DNA from: Marinomonas transparens
Lineage (GTDB): Bacteria > Pseudomonadota > Gammaproteobacteria > Pseudomonadales > Marinomonadaceae
Direction: 5' to 3'
Length of the DNA: 64,000 nt
NCBI RefSeq assembly: GCF_016463975.1
Contig: NZ_JAEMNX010000002.1
Location: 62,001 to 126,000, forward strand
Under the pieces are notes generated by a model. That model searched no databases. It saw only the letters and a list, made by a program, of their open reading frames with translations, and had not been told where the DNA came from. The number at the start of each line of letters is the position of its first letter. Position 1 is the first letter of the stretch. Of the stretch, positions 44,479 to 54,116 are shown piece by piece. Made by a program: the position numbers and the translations under genes.

Positions 44479-45774
44479 ATGAAATTCCCAGGCAGACGCA
44501 AACTTAAACATTATTTCCCTGTATCTCAACCAAAGCCTGTTTTACCTTCTTCAGAAGTTCGCCCAGATAAAGATACCTACATAGTAGGATTGGATGAAAC
44601 CATTGTTGATGTGGTTGCCAATGTATCGGACGAACTGTTAGAACGGTTCAATATTCAAAAAGGCCTATCAAACCTTGTCGATGCGAATACCGCCTCGGCA
44701 ATTTATGAAGAATTAGCCGAGCAGAAATGTATTTCTGCTCATTTCGCTGGCGGCACCATAGGCAACACCATTCATAACTATTCCGTATTAGCAGATGACA
44801 AATCTGTACTATTGGGCATTATGTCTGCCAATATCGCCTTAGGATCACCAGCTTATCATTATATTTGCCACACCAGCAGTAAAGTCGATATGAATCACTT
44901 ACAGGCTGTGCCCGGTGATATTGGTCATGGTATTACCCTAATCACTCCCGATGGCGAACGGACCTTTGCAATAGCACCCGGGGACATGGATGAACTGGAT
45001 GTTGATCATATCCCCGAAAACATCATCGCTGCTTCGGCGGCCTTAGTCACCTGTGCTTACCCCTTACGCCACCAAGGTAAACCCATTAAACAAGCCATGT
45101 TAAAGGCTTTAGAATATGCCCATAACCACCATGTCCCAACGGTTCTCACTTTAGGCACTAAACATCTCGTTGAAGAAAACCGCGACGAGCTGCTCAGCAT
45201 CATCAAAGCCCATGTCAACATACTTGCCATGAACGAATTGGAAGCAGAAGCCTTAACTGGCCTTGCCGACCCTCTGCAAGCTGCAAATGCCATTCTTGAT
45301 CATGTGGATGTGGTATTACTCACAGCTGGGCCTGAAGGTTTATACTTGTGCGGACATACAGATGACTCAGTAAAGCGCGAAACCAATACCATTAAATCGG
45401 CCAGCCTTACTGACTTCAATCGTTGGGAATTTAGTCGTCCCATGTTGCGTGAAGCCTGTGAAAACCCTATTAAAGTCTTCTCTCATATTGACCCTTATAT
45501 GGGTGGCCCTGAGAAAATACGTAATACCAATGGCGCTGGCGATGGCGCACTGTCTGCCCTATTACACGACATCTCAGCCAACCATTTTCATAAGGAAGCG
45601 ATTCCAAGTTCCAGCAAACATAACGCCCCTTTCTTAGCCTATTCGTCTTTTGCGCAAATCTGTAAATATGCCAACCGCGTTAGTTACGAAATTCTTGCTC
45701 AAAATGCCTCGCGCCTATCCCGAGGCTTGCCAGAAAAAGAAGACAGCTTAGAAGAGTCCTACTGGGAAAGGTAA
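44479..45774 (+). CDS. gsk: inosine/guanosine kinase
   Basis: About 431 aa of the PfkB ribokinase family. The gsk-type N-terminus MKFPGRRKLKHYFPV begins at the ATG at 44479; the frame extends upstream to 44440 without support. The substrate side has HFAGGTIGNTIHNYSVL, and the catalytic/ATP signature NTNGAGDGALSALLHD carries the general-base aspartate. It phosphorylates inosine and guanosine for purine salvage. The length fits the family. Confidence 0.92.
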   Translation: MKFPGRRKLKHYFPVSQPKPVLPSSEVRPDKDTYIVGLDETIVDVVANVSDELLERFNIQKGLSNLVDANTASAIYEELAEQKCISAHFAGGTIGNTIHNYSVLADDKSVLLGIMSANIALGSPAYHYICHTSSKVDMNHLQAVPGDIGHGITLITPDGERTFAIAPGDMDELDVDHIPENIIAASAALVTCAYPLRHQGKPIKQAMLKALEYAHNHHVPTVLTLGTKHLVEENRDELLSIIKAHVNILAMNELEAEALTGLADPLQAANAILDHVDVVLLTAGPEGLYLCGHTDDSVKRETNTIKSASLTDFNRWEFSRPMLREACENPIKVFSHIDPYMGGPEKIRNTNGAGDGALSALLHDISANHFHKEAIPSSSKHNAPFLAYSSFAQICKYANRVSYEILAQNASRLSRGLPEKEDSLEESYWER

Positions 45775-45795
45775 GCAGCCACTTATTTTAGACAT

Positions 45796-45827
45796 AAAAA
45801 AACCATGCTTCTGCGCATGGTTTTTTT
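45796..45827. terminator. bidirectional terminator between gsk and cheW-like gene
   Basis: A 13-bp stem, AAAAAAACCATGC with GCATGGTTTTTTT, encloses a 6-nt loop. A and T runs on both sides suit the convergent gsk and CheW genes. Confidence 0.9.
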
Positions 45828-45844
45828 TGATTTCGTATAAAAAC

Positions 45845-46360
45845 CTAGGTCATTGCTTCTATGCCAAGCGCTTCATTACGCTCAAACATGCGATCCAATT
45901 CAAGCAAGATAACCAACTCTTCTTCTTTTTGATAGACACCTTGAATAAACATCAAAGCTTCATCATTACCAACACTCGGACTCTTTTCGATTTCGCCTTG
46001 ATATAGGTAGAAAACTTCTTTAACAGCGTCTACTAACAAACCAATTTGCTCACCATCATGTTCAATAATAATGATGCGAGTATCATCGGAAATCGTACAT
46101 TCAGGTAGGCTAAAACGAACTCGTGTATCGACAACTGTCACGACATTACCACGAAGATTGACTATCCCCAGCACATAAGAAGGTGCTCCGGGTACTGGCG
46201 CAATTTCGCTATAACGCAGCACTTCTTTAATCTGCATGACGTTAATGCCGTAAGTTTCGTCAATCAGTTTAAACGTAAGGTACTGTAACAATTCACCTTT
46301 TTTGCCTTCAGCAACGCCTGTACCTGTTCCGGCTTCATTTATAGGTGCTAATTCTGACAT
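45845..46360 (-). CDS. cheW: chemotaxis coupling protein CheW
   Basis: 171 aa with a CheW fold: YLTFKLIDETYGINVMQIKEV, APVPGAPSYVLGIVNLRGNVV and the C-terminal GVYQKEEELVILLELDRMF. It links chemoreceptors to the CheA kinase. Here it is a lone gene without other che genes, which is common for CheW in Pseudomonas-like genomes. Confidence 0.93.
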   Translation of the reverse strand: MSELAPINEAGTGTGVAEGKKGELLQYLTFKLIDETYGINVMQIKEVLRYSEIAPVPGAPSYVLGIVNLRGNVVTVVDTRVRFSLPECTISDDTRIIIIEHDGEQIGLLVDAVKEVFYLYQGEIEKSPSVGNDEALMFIQGVYQKEEELVILLELDRMFERNEALGIEAMT

Positions 46361-46467
46361 GGCTCACATCCATATTTGGTTCAATAATTAGGTAATGTAA
46401 AGCTCATCACCGATTATGTCCAGCTTAGATACATCGGGATGAGTTTACGAGCAAACTTAAGTAACAA

Positions 46468-47325
46468 TTAGTTGTCTTGTTGTATACCAACTATAGTCCA
46501 GTTACTGTTTGCCTCGGACATATTTTTTTCCAAATGCCAAATTTCATTGGTATCTGAGGTTTGATCCCCTTCCTTGATCCAACCAGAAAACTGCAAAGAA
46601 ATTGAAGCGGTAGAGCCAATGATCTCACCACGAACCAATTCAACCATAAGAGAAATCACTTCAGTACGAGGTTTGTTTTCACCCTGTTTAGTACGCTCTT
46701 CAATTAACAAGTTGTAGAGTTCAGGGCTTACGTAATCAAGAATGGAATCAAAATCATTGTCGTCCCATGCTTTTTGCAAAGCGATATAATGATTTTTAGC
46801 TTCCGCTACAAAGGCTTGTTCATTAAAACCCGGTGGTAATTGAATCTCAGGTTGTCCACCAAAACCGCCGCCTAAAGACTGAAAACCATCCGTTGAAGAC
46901 GTTGGCGCTTCACGATACATAGCACCTGCAGCTTGAGCTTGTGCGGCTTGGCGTCTCGGCGCAATAAAGAACTTATAAATCAGGAAGCCAATCAAAGCGA
47001 ATAAAAGAATATCGCCAAAAGAAATACCGCTAAAAGCACCGCTGCCCATCAAAGAGGCAAATAAACCACCAACCAGTAACCCTCCCAGCAAACCGCCACC
47101 TAAACCACCTAGAAAACCCCCTTTCTTAGTCGTCGAGCTAGTTGCAGCCGAATTAGTCGCTTTATTTGTCGTTGATGATGTCGCACTTTTAGGCTTAGTA
47201 AAAGAAAAGCTTTTACCGAAGCTTTTTCCGCCACCAAATTTTTTTGCTTCAACATTAGCGCTATAACCACCAGCGCCTATCGCTAATACAAACGCCATTA
47301 ACATAGCATACACAGTTGTTTTCAC
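46468..47325 (-). CDS. Tim44-domain membrane-associated protein
   Basis: 285 aa. A signal-like N-terminus (VYAMLMAFVLAIGAGGYSANVEA) is followed by a Lys/Ser/Thr-rich stretch, a glycine-rich hydrophobic pair (GGFLGGLGGGLLGGLLVGGLF and ISFGDILLFALIGFLIYKFF), and a C-terminal Tim44/MRPL45-like domain (VAEAKNHYIALQKAWDDNDF to IWHLEKNM). The function of bacterial members is not well defined. It begins 12 bases after trpS and is probably co-transcribed. Confidence 0.85.
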   Translation of the reverse strand: MKTTVYAMLMAFVLAIGAGGYSANVEAKKFGGGKSFGKSFSFTKPKSATSSTTNKATNSAATSSTTKKGGFLGGLGGGLLGGLLVGGLFASLMGSGAFSGISFGDILLFALIGFLIYKFFIAPRRQAAQAQAAGAMYREAPTSSTDGFQSLGGGFGGQPEIQLPPGFNEQAFVAEAKNHYIALQKAWDDNDFDSILDYVSPELYNLLIEERTKQGENKPRTEVISLMVELVRGEIIGSTASISLQFSGWIKEGDQTSDTNEIWHLEKNMSEANSNWTIVGIQQDN

Positions 47326-47337
47326 AGGTTTTCTCCG

Positions 47338-48345
47338 TTATTTAAAATTCACTAGGCCTACAGCATTACGTAAGTCTGCAATGAGTCCTCGCGCACGGGC
47401 TCTGGCTTTTTCAGCTCCCGCTTGCAATATTTCTTCTACATGCGCAGGGTTTGCCATTAACTCCAGATACTTTTCACGAGATTCACTTAGTTGACCGTTA
47501 ACTAAAGCAAAAAGTTCCTTCTTCGCATCGCCCCACCCAATACCTTGTGCAAATTTATTGCGCATTTCAGCGGTTTGCTCTGGCGTGGCGAAAGCTTTAT
47601 AAATATCAAACACGCTGGAATCATTAGGGTCTTTCACTTCACCCGGTTCCAACAAGTTGGTTTTGATTTTATTAATGCCTTTTTGAAGCTTTTTCTCGGT
47701 ATCAAATAAAGGAATGGTATTGTTGTAGCTCTTACTCATTTTACGGCCATCTAGACCTTTGAGTATGGAACCTTCTTCGCCCACAATAGCCTCTGGCAAT
47801 ACAAAATGCTCGCCGTATAAATGATTAAAACGGCCAGCGATATCACGGGCCATTTCTATATGTTGAATTTGATCGCGACCAACAGGCACCTTGTGAGCAT
47901 TAAAGGCCAGAATGTCAGCCGCCATTAAAACTGGGTAGCAAAATAACCCCATGGTAATACCAAAATCTGGGTCTTGTTCATTGGCTAGGTTTTCATCCAC
48001 CGCGCCTTTGTAAGCGTGAGCACGGTTCATTAAACCTTTTGCTGTAACGCAGGTTAATAACCAATTTAACTCAGCAATTTCTGGAATATCAGACTGACGG
48101 TAAAATGTCGCTTTATCCGTATCTAAACCGCACGCCAGCCATGTGGCTGCAATTTCTAACCGAGATTGCTTCATTCGTTCCGCGTCTTGGGATTTGATTA
48201 AGGCATGGTAATCAGCAAGGAAGAAATAAGCGTCTGTGTTGTCTTCTCGGCTTGCTTCTATAGCAGGACGAATAGCACCAACATAATTACCTAAATGGGG
48301 CGTGCCTGAGGTGGTAACACCGGTTAAAACGATTTGTTTTGCCAT
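47338..48345 (-). CDS. trpS: tryptophanyl-tRNA synthetase
   Basis: 335 aa class I synthetase. The HIGH-like motif lies in [14 protein letters not shown] near residue 11, and the KMSKS motif in [12 protein letters not shown] near 198. [20 protein letters not shown] for tryptophan/ATP binding is intact. It charges tRNA-Trp. The length matches the E. coli enzyme (334 aa). Confidence 0.97.
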   Translation of the reverse strand: MAKQIVLTGVTTSGTPHLGNYVGAIRPAIEASREDNTDAYFFLADYHALIKSQDAERMKQSRLEIAATWLACGLDTDKATFYRQSDIPEIAELNWLLTCVTAKGLMNRAHAYKGAVDENLANEQDPDFGITMGLFCYPVLMAADILAFNAHKVPVGRDQIQHIEMARDIAGRFNHLYGEHFVLPEAIVGEEGSILKGLDGRKMSKSYNNTIPLFDTEKKLQKGINKIKTNLLEPGEVKDPNDSSVFDIYKAFATPEQTAEMRNKFAQGIGWGDAKKELFALVNGQLSESREKYLELMANPAHVEEILQAGAEKARARARGLIADLRNAVGLVNFK

Positions 48346-48562
48346 TACTTTTACTCTTTCCTGCTCAGTATAATGTCATTCTTTTAATGTTCTACGTTCT
48401 TTCAACTCTCTAAAATAAGCCCTTACCCTATCATAAATAAACCATGGCAAGAATCGTCTGACGCTCTTATTTATGCTGATGTTTTATAAGCTTTTTTAAA
48501 CCTTGTTGGTTAATGGAGTCGAATACCTCAATATCAAGCATTTAGACCATTTAAACCCTCCG

Positions 48563-50479
48563 TCAATCAGTCCACAACGCACTAACCAACCCTGAAGATC
48601 GCTGAATACGACTTTGGGCCGCCGCTTTAACCAAATTTTCAGAACCCCATAAGGTAAAGTCTTTTCTCGCTCTGGTAATACCTGTGTAAATGAGCTCTCT
48701 GGTTAATACCGGCGATGGCGTCATTGGCAACAACAAAGCCACACGTTCAAATTCCGAACCTTGGGATTTATGTACCGTCATGGCAAACACCACTTCAAAC
48801 TCGCTCAAACGACTGGGTAATAGTCCGATAAAACTGCCATCTGCTTGCATGAACCAAACTCGAAGACGCTGAGTGTCGTCAGGCATACACAAACCAATGT
48901 CGCCATTAAACAAACCTAAGCTTGCGTCGTTTCTTGTTAGCATCACGGCTTTACCCGAATACCAAACATGTGGATCCTTCACTTGGCCTCGCTGATAAAA
49001 ATACTGCTCAAGATGTGCATTCACCTGCTCGACCCCAAACTCCCCTTGACGAACCGCCGTAAGAATTTGATAGCGAGAAAACACAGCATATAGCTCGTTA
49101 ATATCCACTTTTTGACGCACTGCTTGCCAATAATCGTCATAGCCTTTTGCCAAGGTGGCAATGTCCGCTTTGCCTTGACTTCCATCTGGCTGTTGCCAAT
49201 GCACATCACCGTAACCTGATCTTAGACAGGTCAAAACAGCTTTTGCATCGCCCTTATTCATGGCTTTCGCCAAATGCCCTATGCCACTGTTTTCATCAAA
49301 GCGATAACTAGTACGCAACAGGGTTAAGGCTCGGCTAATCAATGGCGCAGAAGGGTTAGCAAATTGTGAGATATTGTCTCCTGTCACCTGTGACAACCGA
49401 TCCGCCCAATCCGGTTGAAAATACGAGTTTTCAATGCCGTACGACAAATCCCCCAACACACTGCCAGCTTCCACCGAAGCCAGCTGATCTTTATCTCCCA
49501 ATAAAATTAAACGTGCGTGGGGCGGCAAGGCATCAATCAACTTCGCCATCATGGGTAAATCTACCATGGAGACTTCATCCACCAGCAAAACATCTAAATG
49601 CAAGGGATTGGCTTTGTTGTGCTTAAAACGACTACGACCAAAGTCACTGCCTAACAATCGATGTAAAGTACTGGCTTGTTCAGGAATCGCCTGTTTAACC
49701 TCATCACTCAAGGGCAAGTTTCCCTTGGCCTTTGCAATGGATTCTGTCAATCGAGCAGCGGCTTTGCCTGTGGGCGCGGCCAACTCAATACGCAAGGGTT
49801 TACGTGCAAAAGAAGGGTCTTGTGGAAAAGATTGTGCCACCAGCAAGGCCAATAACTTAGTGACTGTGGTGGTTTTTCCCGTTCCCGGACCACCGCTAAT
49901 AATAGAAAATGGTAAGCTCGCGGCGTTTGCCACAGCGACTTTTTGCCAATCGACTGAATCCGTTTTAGCGGGGAAAAGTTGACGAATGAGACCAGCATCA
50001 GGCTCAAAGGGATCGGCTTTAAATTGGGCCTGTAAATACTGCAATACTTGTTGTTCATATTGATAATAACGGTACAAATACAAACGCGTTCCAGATAACA
50101 CCAAAGGACGTTCCGACAGAGCGCTGGTCGATGTAACCAAAGCGCTTTTACTCAGTGTTTTACACCAGTCTTGAACGCTACCCACACCACATTCTGTCAA
50201 GTAACCTCGCAATGCATCCAACTCAATACCTTCTGGGGGCGATTGCCACAACACCGCCAGATCTATGCAAATGTGCCCCGCGCCAAGATATGCACTGCAT
50301 AAAGCGCCCGCCATTAATAAAGCAGGATTGTCTTCTTTAGCATGGTCGGCAAGCTGTTCGACCCATTGACGGTCAATCGCTCGTAATACACCTTTAGACT
50401 GTAAAACGGACAAGTTCACTAACTCAGCATCCTGAGCTGGAACCATTGCCAACAAATCCAGCTGATTAGAAGAGTCCAT
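48563..50479 (-). CDS. recD: exodeoxyribonuclease V alpha subunit
   Basis: About 638 aa, the 5'-3' helicase of RecBCD. Walker A is SGGPGTGKTTTV, Walker B is LLVDEVSMVDLPMM, and the C-terminal helicase motifs include FAMTVHKSQGSEF and YTGITRARK. I use the ATG at 50479 (MDSSNQLDLL), which overlaps the recB stop by 14 bases; the frame runs further up inside recB. It is the last gene of the recC-recB-recD operon. Confidence 0.95.
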   Translation of the reverse strand: MDSSNQLDLLAMVPAQDAELVNLSVLQSKGVLRAIDRQWVEQLADHAKEDNPALLMAGALCSAYLGAGHICIDLAVLWQSPPEGIELDALRGYLTECGVGSVQDWCKTLSKSALVTSTSALSERPLVLSGTRLYLYRYYQYEQQVLQYLQAQFKADPFEPDAGLIRQLFPAKTDSVDWQKVAVANAASLPFSIISGGPGTGKTTTVTKLLALLVAQSFPQDPSFARKPLRIELAAPTGKAAARLTESIAKAKGNLPLSDEVKQAIPEQASTLHRLLGSDFGRSRFKHNKANPLHLDVLLVDEVSMVDLPMMAKLIDALPPHARLILLGDKDQLASVEAGSVLGDLSYGIENSYFQPDWADRLSQVTGDNISQFANPSAPLISRALTLLRTSYRFDENSGIGHLAKAMNKGDAKAVLTCLRSGYGDVHWQQPDGSQGKADIATLAKGYDDYWQAVRQKVDINELYAVFSRYQILTAVRQGEFGVEQVNAHLEQYFYQRGQVKDPHVWYSGKAVMLTRNDASLGLFNGDIGLCMPDDTQRLRVWFMQADGSFIGLLPSRLSEFEVVFAMTVHKSQGSEFERVALLLPMTPSPVLTRELIYTGITRARKDFTLWGSENLVKAAAQSRIQRSSGLVSALWTD

Positions 50480-53400
50480 ATTGCACCGCCTCATCATCCT
50501 TTCGTGCTTCACCACTGAACAACGCATCTAAAGCCTTCACATGAGCCAGGCTCAAACGAGTATTAAACACGCCAGTGGCTTGTCCGGGCTTCATCCCCCG
50601 TAAGAACAAATACACCACGCCCCCCACATGCTTTTCATAATCGTAATCTGACAAGCGCTGTTTGAGTAACCTATGCAATGCCAAGGTATACAACTGATAT
50701 TGCAAATCGTATCTGTGATCCGCGATGGCATGAACTAGCTTATCGGCTTCGTAGTCTACAAATTCATTCCCCAAATAATTCGACTTATAATCCAGTACGT
50801 AATACCGACCTTGCCATTCAAACAGCAAATCAATAAAACCTTTCAGCATACCTTTCAGTGGTCGGTCTTGAATCATAGGTGCGACGCGAGATACGTCATC
50901 GTGTTCGCGAGCGATACGATCCAACTGCAACGCATTCATGCCGTCTACCGGAATAAAGAACTCCATTTCTTTACGACAAGCCGAATCCGACAGCGCCCCA
51001 AGACTCATACCATCAAGCAGTTCGGTGTTCACCATATCGGGTAACCAATCACTCAGCACCTCTTGCCATTCAGCAAAGCCCTGCCGCTCGTAATAGTCAG
51101 CCATCAATGTATGATGACTGGTTTTCAGTAAATCTTTAAAGGTCGGCTTAGCCGTCACAGCATGTAACGCCTTCCCTTCCAACGTGTCATGTAAAAAGGT
51201 GCCCGGTTTTGCGCCTTTGGGGAAGGTGAAGCGGTTCTGCTGAGGCTCGACTTCTTGTTCGGGAAGACGCTCCTCCTGTGCATCCTCCGATACCAGTGTC
51301 ATTTCGTCCAAGCCGGGTAAACTTTGGTCTTGATGCTCTTTGTCTTCCACCACTAAAGACGAATAACTGCCCACCCACCAATCTCGCTCTACTCGCCCAA
51401 GGAATTCACGGGCAGTCAATTCGCCCCGTTCTGTTTGCAGCATTTGAAAGCGTGGTAAGTCAGGCATTTCGTCTGGTAAATCGAACAAAACCATTTGATG
51501 TGACTGATAACGATCACATAGTCGCGTAAGGCTCGGATACAAGGCACCGGCGTCCAAACTGTCTCCTTCACTAACCAAGGCCCCCACGCCACTAAGGTGG
51601 ACATCTAGCACAGCGTCTTTGGCCTTACTGGCTTTTTTGCCCACTTCCATGCAGCCAATAAAGCAAGCCTCTTTAGAGCGAGTTAGTGCCACATAGGCCA
51701 AACGAATTTCGGCGGCATACAACTCTTCTTTATGTTGTTCTGTTTGCATTTCATCTGGGTCGATGGCGATCCACAATTGCTGTTGATCATCATGATAAAG
51801 GGCGGATTTCTCTTGGTCTCGGTATGGCGTCAAGGCAAACGGCAAATAGACTATCGGATATTCCAGCCCTTTACTCTTATGAATGGTGACAATACGAACC
51901 AATTCGGCATCCGTTTCAAGACGAATCTTTTGATCGTCGCTGTTGCCATTCGGGCCTTGGATCGACAAACGCAAATAACGTAATACCCCTTCTTTGGAAT
52001 CTAATTCTAAGGATTTTTGTTGTAGCTTTTCCGTAAGATGCAGGAAGTCGGTTAAACGTCTCTCACCACCCACATGACGCAATATATTCGGCGCTAAATC
52101 CACGTTTTGCATAAATTCACGCAGCATGGGCAACAGGCCTTGTTGATCCCAAATGATCAAGTAGTTTTGGAACGCCTGCACCCATTTTTCGTACACCACA
52201 TCGTCGTGATTTAAGGTGTCTAGTTCTTCAAGGGACCAATCAACCAAGCTGGTAGCCAATGCCGAACGCAGCTTGGTTTCCTGACCATTGGACAAGATTG
52301 CGGTCAGCACGATAAGTAACTCTCTCGCTTCCACCGTTTCGAACACCGACCCCTTGTCGCTCAAATAGACACTGGCAATACCACGTTTTCTTAAAGACTC
52401 TTTTAACGCATTAGCTTGGCTAAAATTGGTAACCAGTAAAGCCACGTCTTTTGGCCGTACGCCATTAGCACCAATCAAGGCTTGCCCTTGCTGACCTTCT
52501 AACAACAACTCATGCAAATGGGCGGCGCAGGACTTTGCCATCTGGTTACGATAGTCTTTGGCCGAAACAGGTTCATCGCTTTTCAGATACAAAAACTGCA
52601 ACGCGGCTTGAACTTGCCCTTGTCGAGAAAAGCCCCCAGCTATGCCGCGATCTTGTACTTCAACAAAAGGAATCCCCTCCACACGAAAAGGTTTGTCCTG
52701 AGTTAGAAAAAGCCCATTAACCGACTGAATCATGGCTGCAGACGAACGGTAATTGGTCGCCAAAGAGTACACACTGTCCACTTGTTTCTTCGCCGATAAA
52801 TAGGTGTAAATATCCGCGCCACGGAAGGCATAAATCGCCTGTTTCGGATCGCCAATCATGATCAGACCCAAGGCGTTTTGATCTGGTTTTGCTGACTCAT
52901 AGACATTTGAAAAAATACGATATTGCACCGCGTCCGTGTCTTGGAACTCATCAATCAAGGCAATCGGGTAAAGATGGCGAATGCGCTCGGCCAATTTGCC
53001 TGCCTCGTCTTGCGCCAAGGCCACATCTAAAGACGTTAGTAAGTCGGTAAAGGTCAGCGACTGAGTGCTAGATTTCCAGCGCGTCATGCGCTCTTGCACT
53101 TGCTGCCAAAGCTGCACCAACAACACAGCTTTTAATCGACCCGCATCGGGAAAGCTTTCGCGTAAACCTTGCACCGCACTGAAAAAAGCATGAGCAGGCA
53201 ACTCGCCCCCCTTGCTGATTCGGCTGACGTGTTCATTGGCATCAAATTTTTCTAGACTCTTATCCAATTCAAAGCGGGATGACTTCGCCCATTGGGTCAT
53301 CGCTTGAATGTCTTTTGATGGGTCTTTACGCCAGAATGTGCGTTTAATGCCGCTGTTTTCTAGGGCATCAATAATATCTTGAGATTGCGCCAGCCAGATG

Positions 53401-54116
53401 GCCTTTACTTCTGTGATGGCGCTTTGCGCCTGAACTAAGGCGTTTTCCCAGTCGTAGTCCGACACCGCCATTTTTGCGTCTGGTTGATTATTTAGTAAAT
53501 ACAGGTCTTTCAATAAGGCATTGGGATTTGACCAGAGAGGTTTAATTAACGCGGCCTTAATATCATCCAGCGGATAAAACACACTGCGCCATACATCTTT
53601 CACCGCCATAGACAAAGGCACTTGCTCGTCGGTTTCGATGGTTTGCTGAAACAGCATACGACTTTCAAAGGCATTCTGACTCAACATCCGCTGGCAAAAA
53701 CCATGAATGGTAAACACCGCCGCTTCGTCCATTTGCTTCTCTGCATAGAGCAACTTTTCCACGCCGTCGGCACACTGAATGTCTGACATTTGAGCCAGCC
53801 AATCGGCCAAGAAAGCATCGTCGCTTTTCCCTAGCATTAAGGCTTTTCTTGCGGCACGAATACGCCCACGAATACGGGCTTTCAATTCCGCCGTAGCCGC
53901 TTCGGTAAAGGTCACCACAAGAATCTGATCGACCGTTAACGCTTTCTCTAGGTCACCTTCTCTATCAGTGGGAACCAGTAAGCGCAAATACAAATTAGCA
54001 ATAGTGTAGGTTTTACCAGTACCGGCACTGGCCTCAATCAAACGTTTACCGAACAATGGAAAAGTCAGCGCGTCTAATAAGGTCGGCTCTTGTGAAAGTA
54101 GGCTTGCTTCGCTCAT
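50466..54116 (-). CDS. recB: exodeoxyribonuclease V beta subunit
   Basis: About 1216 aa, the 3'-5' helicase-nuclease of RecBCD. The N-terminal UvrD-like helicase has Walker A IEASAGTGKTYTIANL and DEFQDTDAVQY; the C-terminal nuclease has the catalytic YVLDYKSNYLG. It degrades linear duplex DNA and, after Chi, loads RecA. I chose the ATG at 54116 (MSEASLL), whose ATGA overlaps the recC stop; the frame extends to 54164 inside recC. Confidence 0.96.
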   Translation of the reverse strand: MSEASLLSQEPTLLDALTFPLFGKRLIEASAGTGKTYTIANLYLRLLVPTDREGDLEKALTVDQILVVTFTEAATAELKARIRGRIRAARKALMLGKSDDAFLADWLAQMSDIQCADGVEKLLYAEKQMDEAAVFTIHGFCQRMLSQNAFESRMLFQQTIETDEQVPLSMAVKDVWRSVFYPLDDIKAALIKPLWSNPNALLKDLYLLNNQPDAKMAVSDYDWENALVQAQSAITEVKAIWLAQSQDIIDALENSGIKRTFWRKDPSKDIQAMTQWAKSSRFELDKSLEKFDANEHVSRISKGGELPAHAFFSAVQGLRESFPDAGRLKAVLLVQLWQQVQERMTRWKSSTQSLTFTDLLTSLDVALAQDEAGKLAERIRHLYPIALIDEFQDTDAVQYRIFSNVYESAKPDQNALGLIMIGDPKQAIYAFRGADIYTYLSAKKQVDSVYSLATNYRSSAAMIQSVNGLFLTQDKPFRVEGIPFVEVQDRGIAGGFSRQGQVQAALQFLYLKSDEPVSAKDYRNQMAKSCAAHLHELLLEGQQGQALIGANGVRPKDVALLVTNFSQANALKESLRKRGIASVYLSDKGSVFETVEARELLIVLTAILSNGQETKLRSALATSLVDWSLEELDTLNHDDVVYEKWVQAFQNYLIIWDQQGLLPMLREFMQNVDLAPNILRHVGGERRLTDFLHLTEKLQQKSLELDSKEGVLRYLRLSIQGPNGNSDDQKIRLETDAELVRIVTIHKSKGLEYPIVYLPFALTPYRDQEKSALYHDDQQQLWIAIDPDEMQTEQHKEELYAAEIRLAYVALTRSKEACFIGCMEVGKKASKAKDAVLDVHLSGVGALVSEGDSLDAGALYPSLTRLCDRYQSHQMVLFDLPDEMPDLPRFQMLQTERGELTAREFLGRVERDWWVGSYSSLVVEDKEHQDQSLPGLDEMTLVSEDAQEERLPEQEVEPQQNRFTFPKGAKPGTFLHDTLEGKALHAVTAKPTFKDLLKTSHHTLMADYYERQGFAEWQEVLSDWLPDMVNTELLDGMSLGALSDSACRKEMEFFIPVDGMNALQLDRIAREHDDVSRVAPMIQDRPLKGMLKGFIDLLFEWQGRYYVLDYKSNYLGNEFVDYEADKLVHAIADHRYDLQYQLYTLALHRLLKQRLSDYDYEKHVGGVVYLFLRGMKPGQATGVFNTRLSLAHVKALDALFSGEARKDDEAVQYGLF

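Noticed and set aside
49551-49982. Long open frame opposite recD, and similar frames opposite recB, uvrB and the tape measure gene
   Set aside because: They lie fully inside well-supported genes on the other strand, lack ribosome binding sites and have implausible protein composition.
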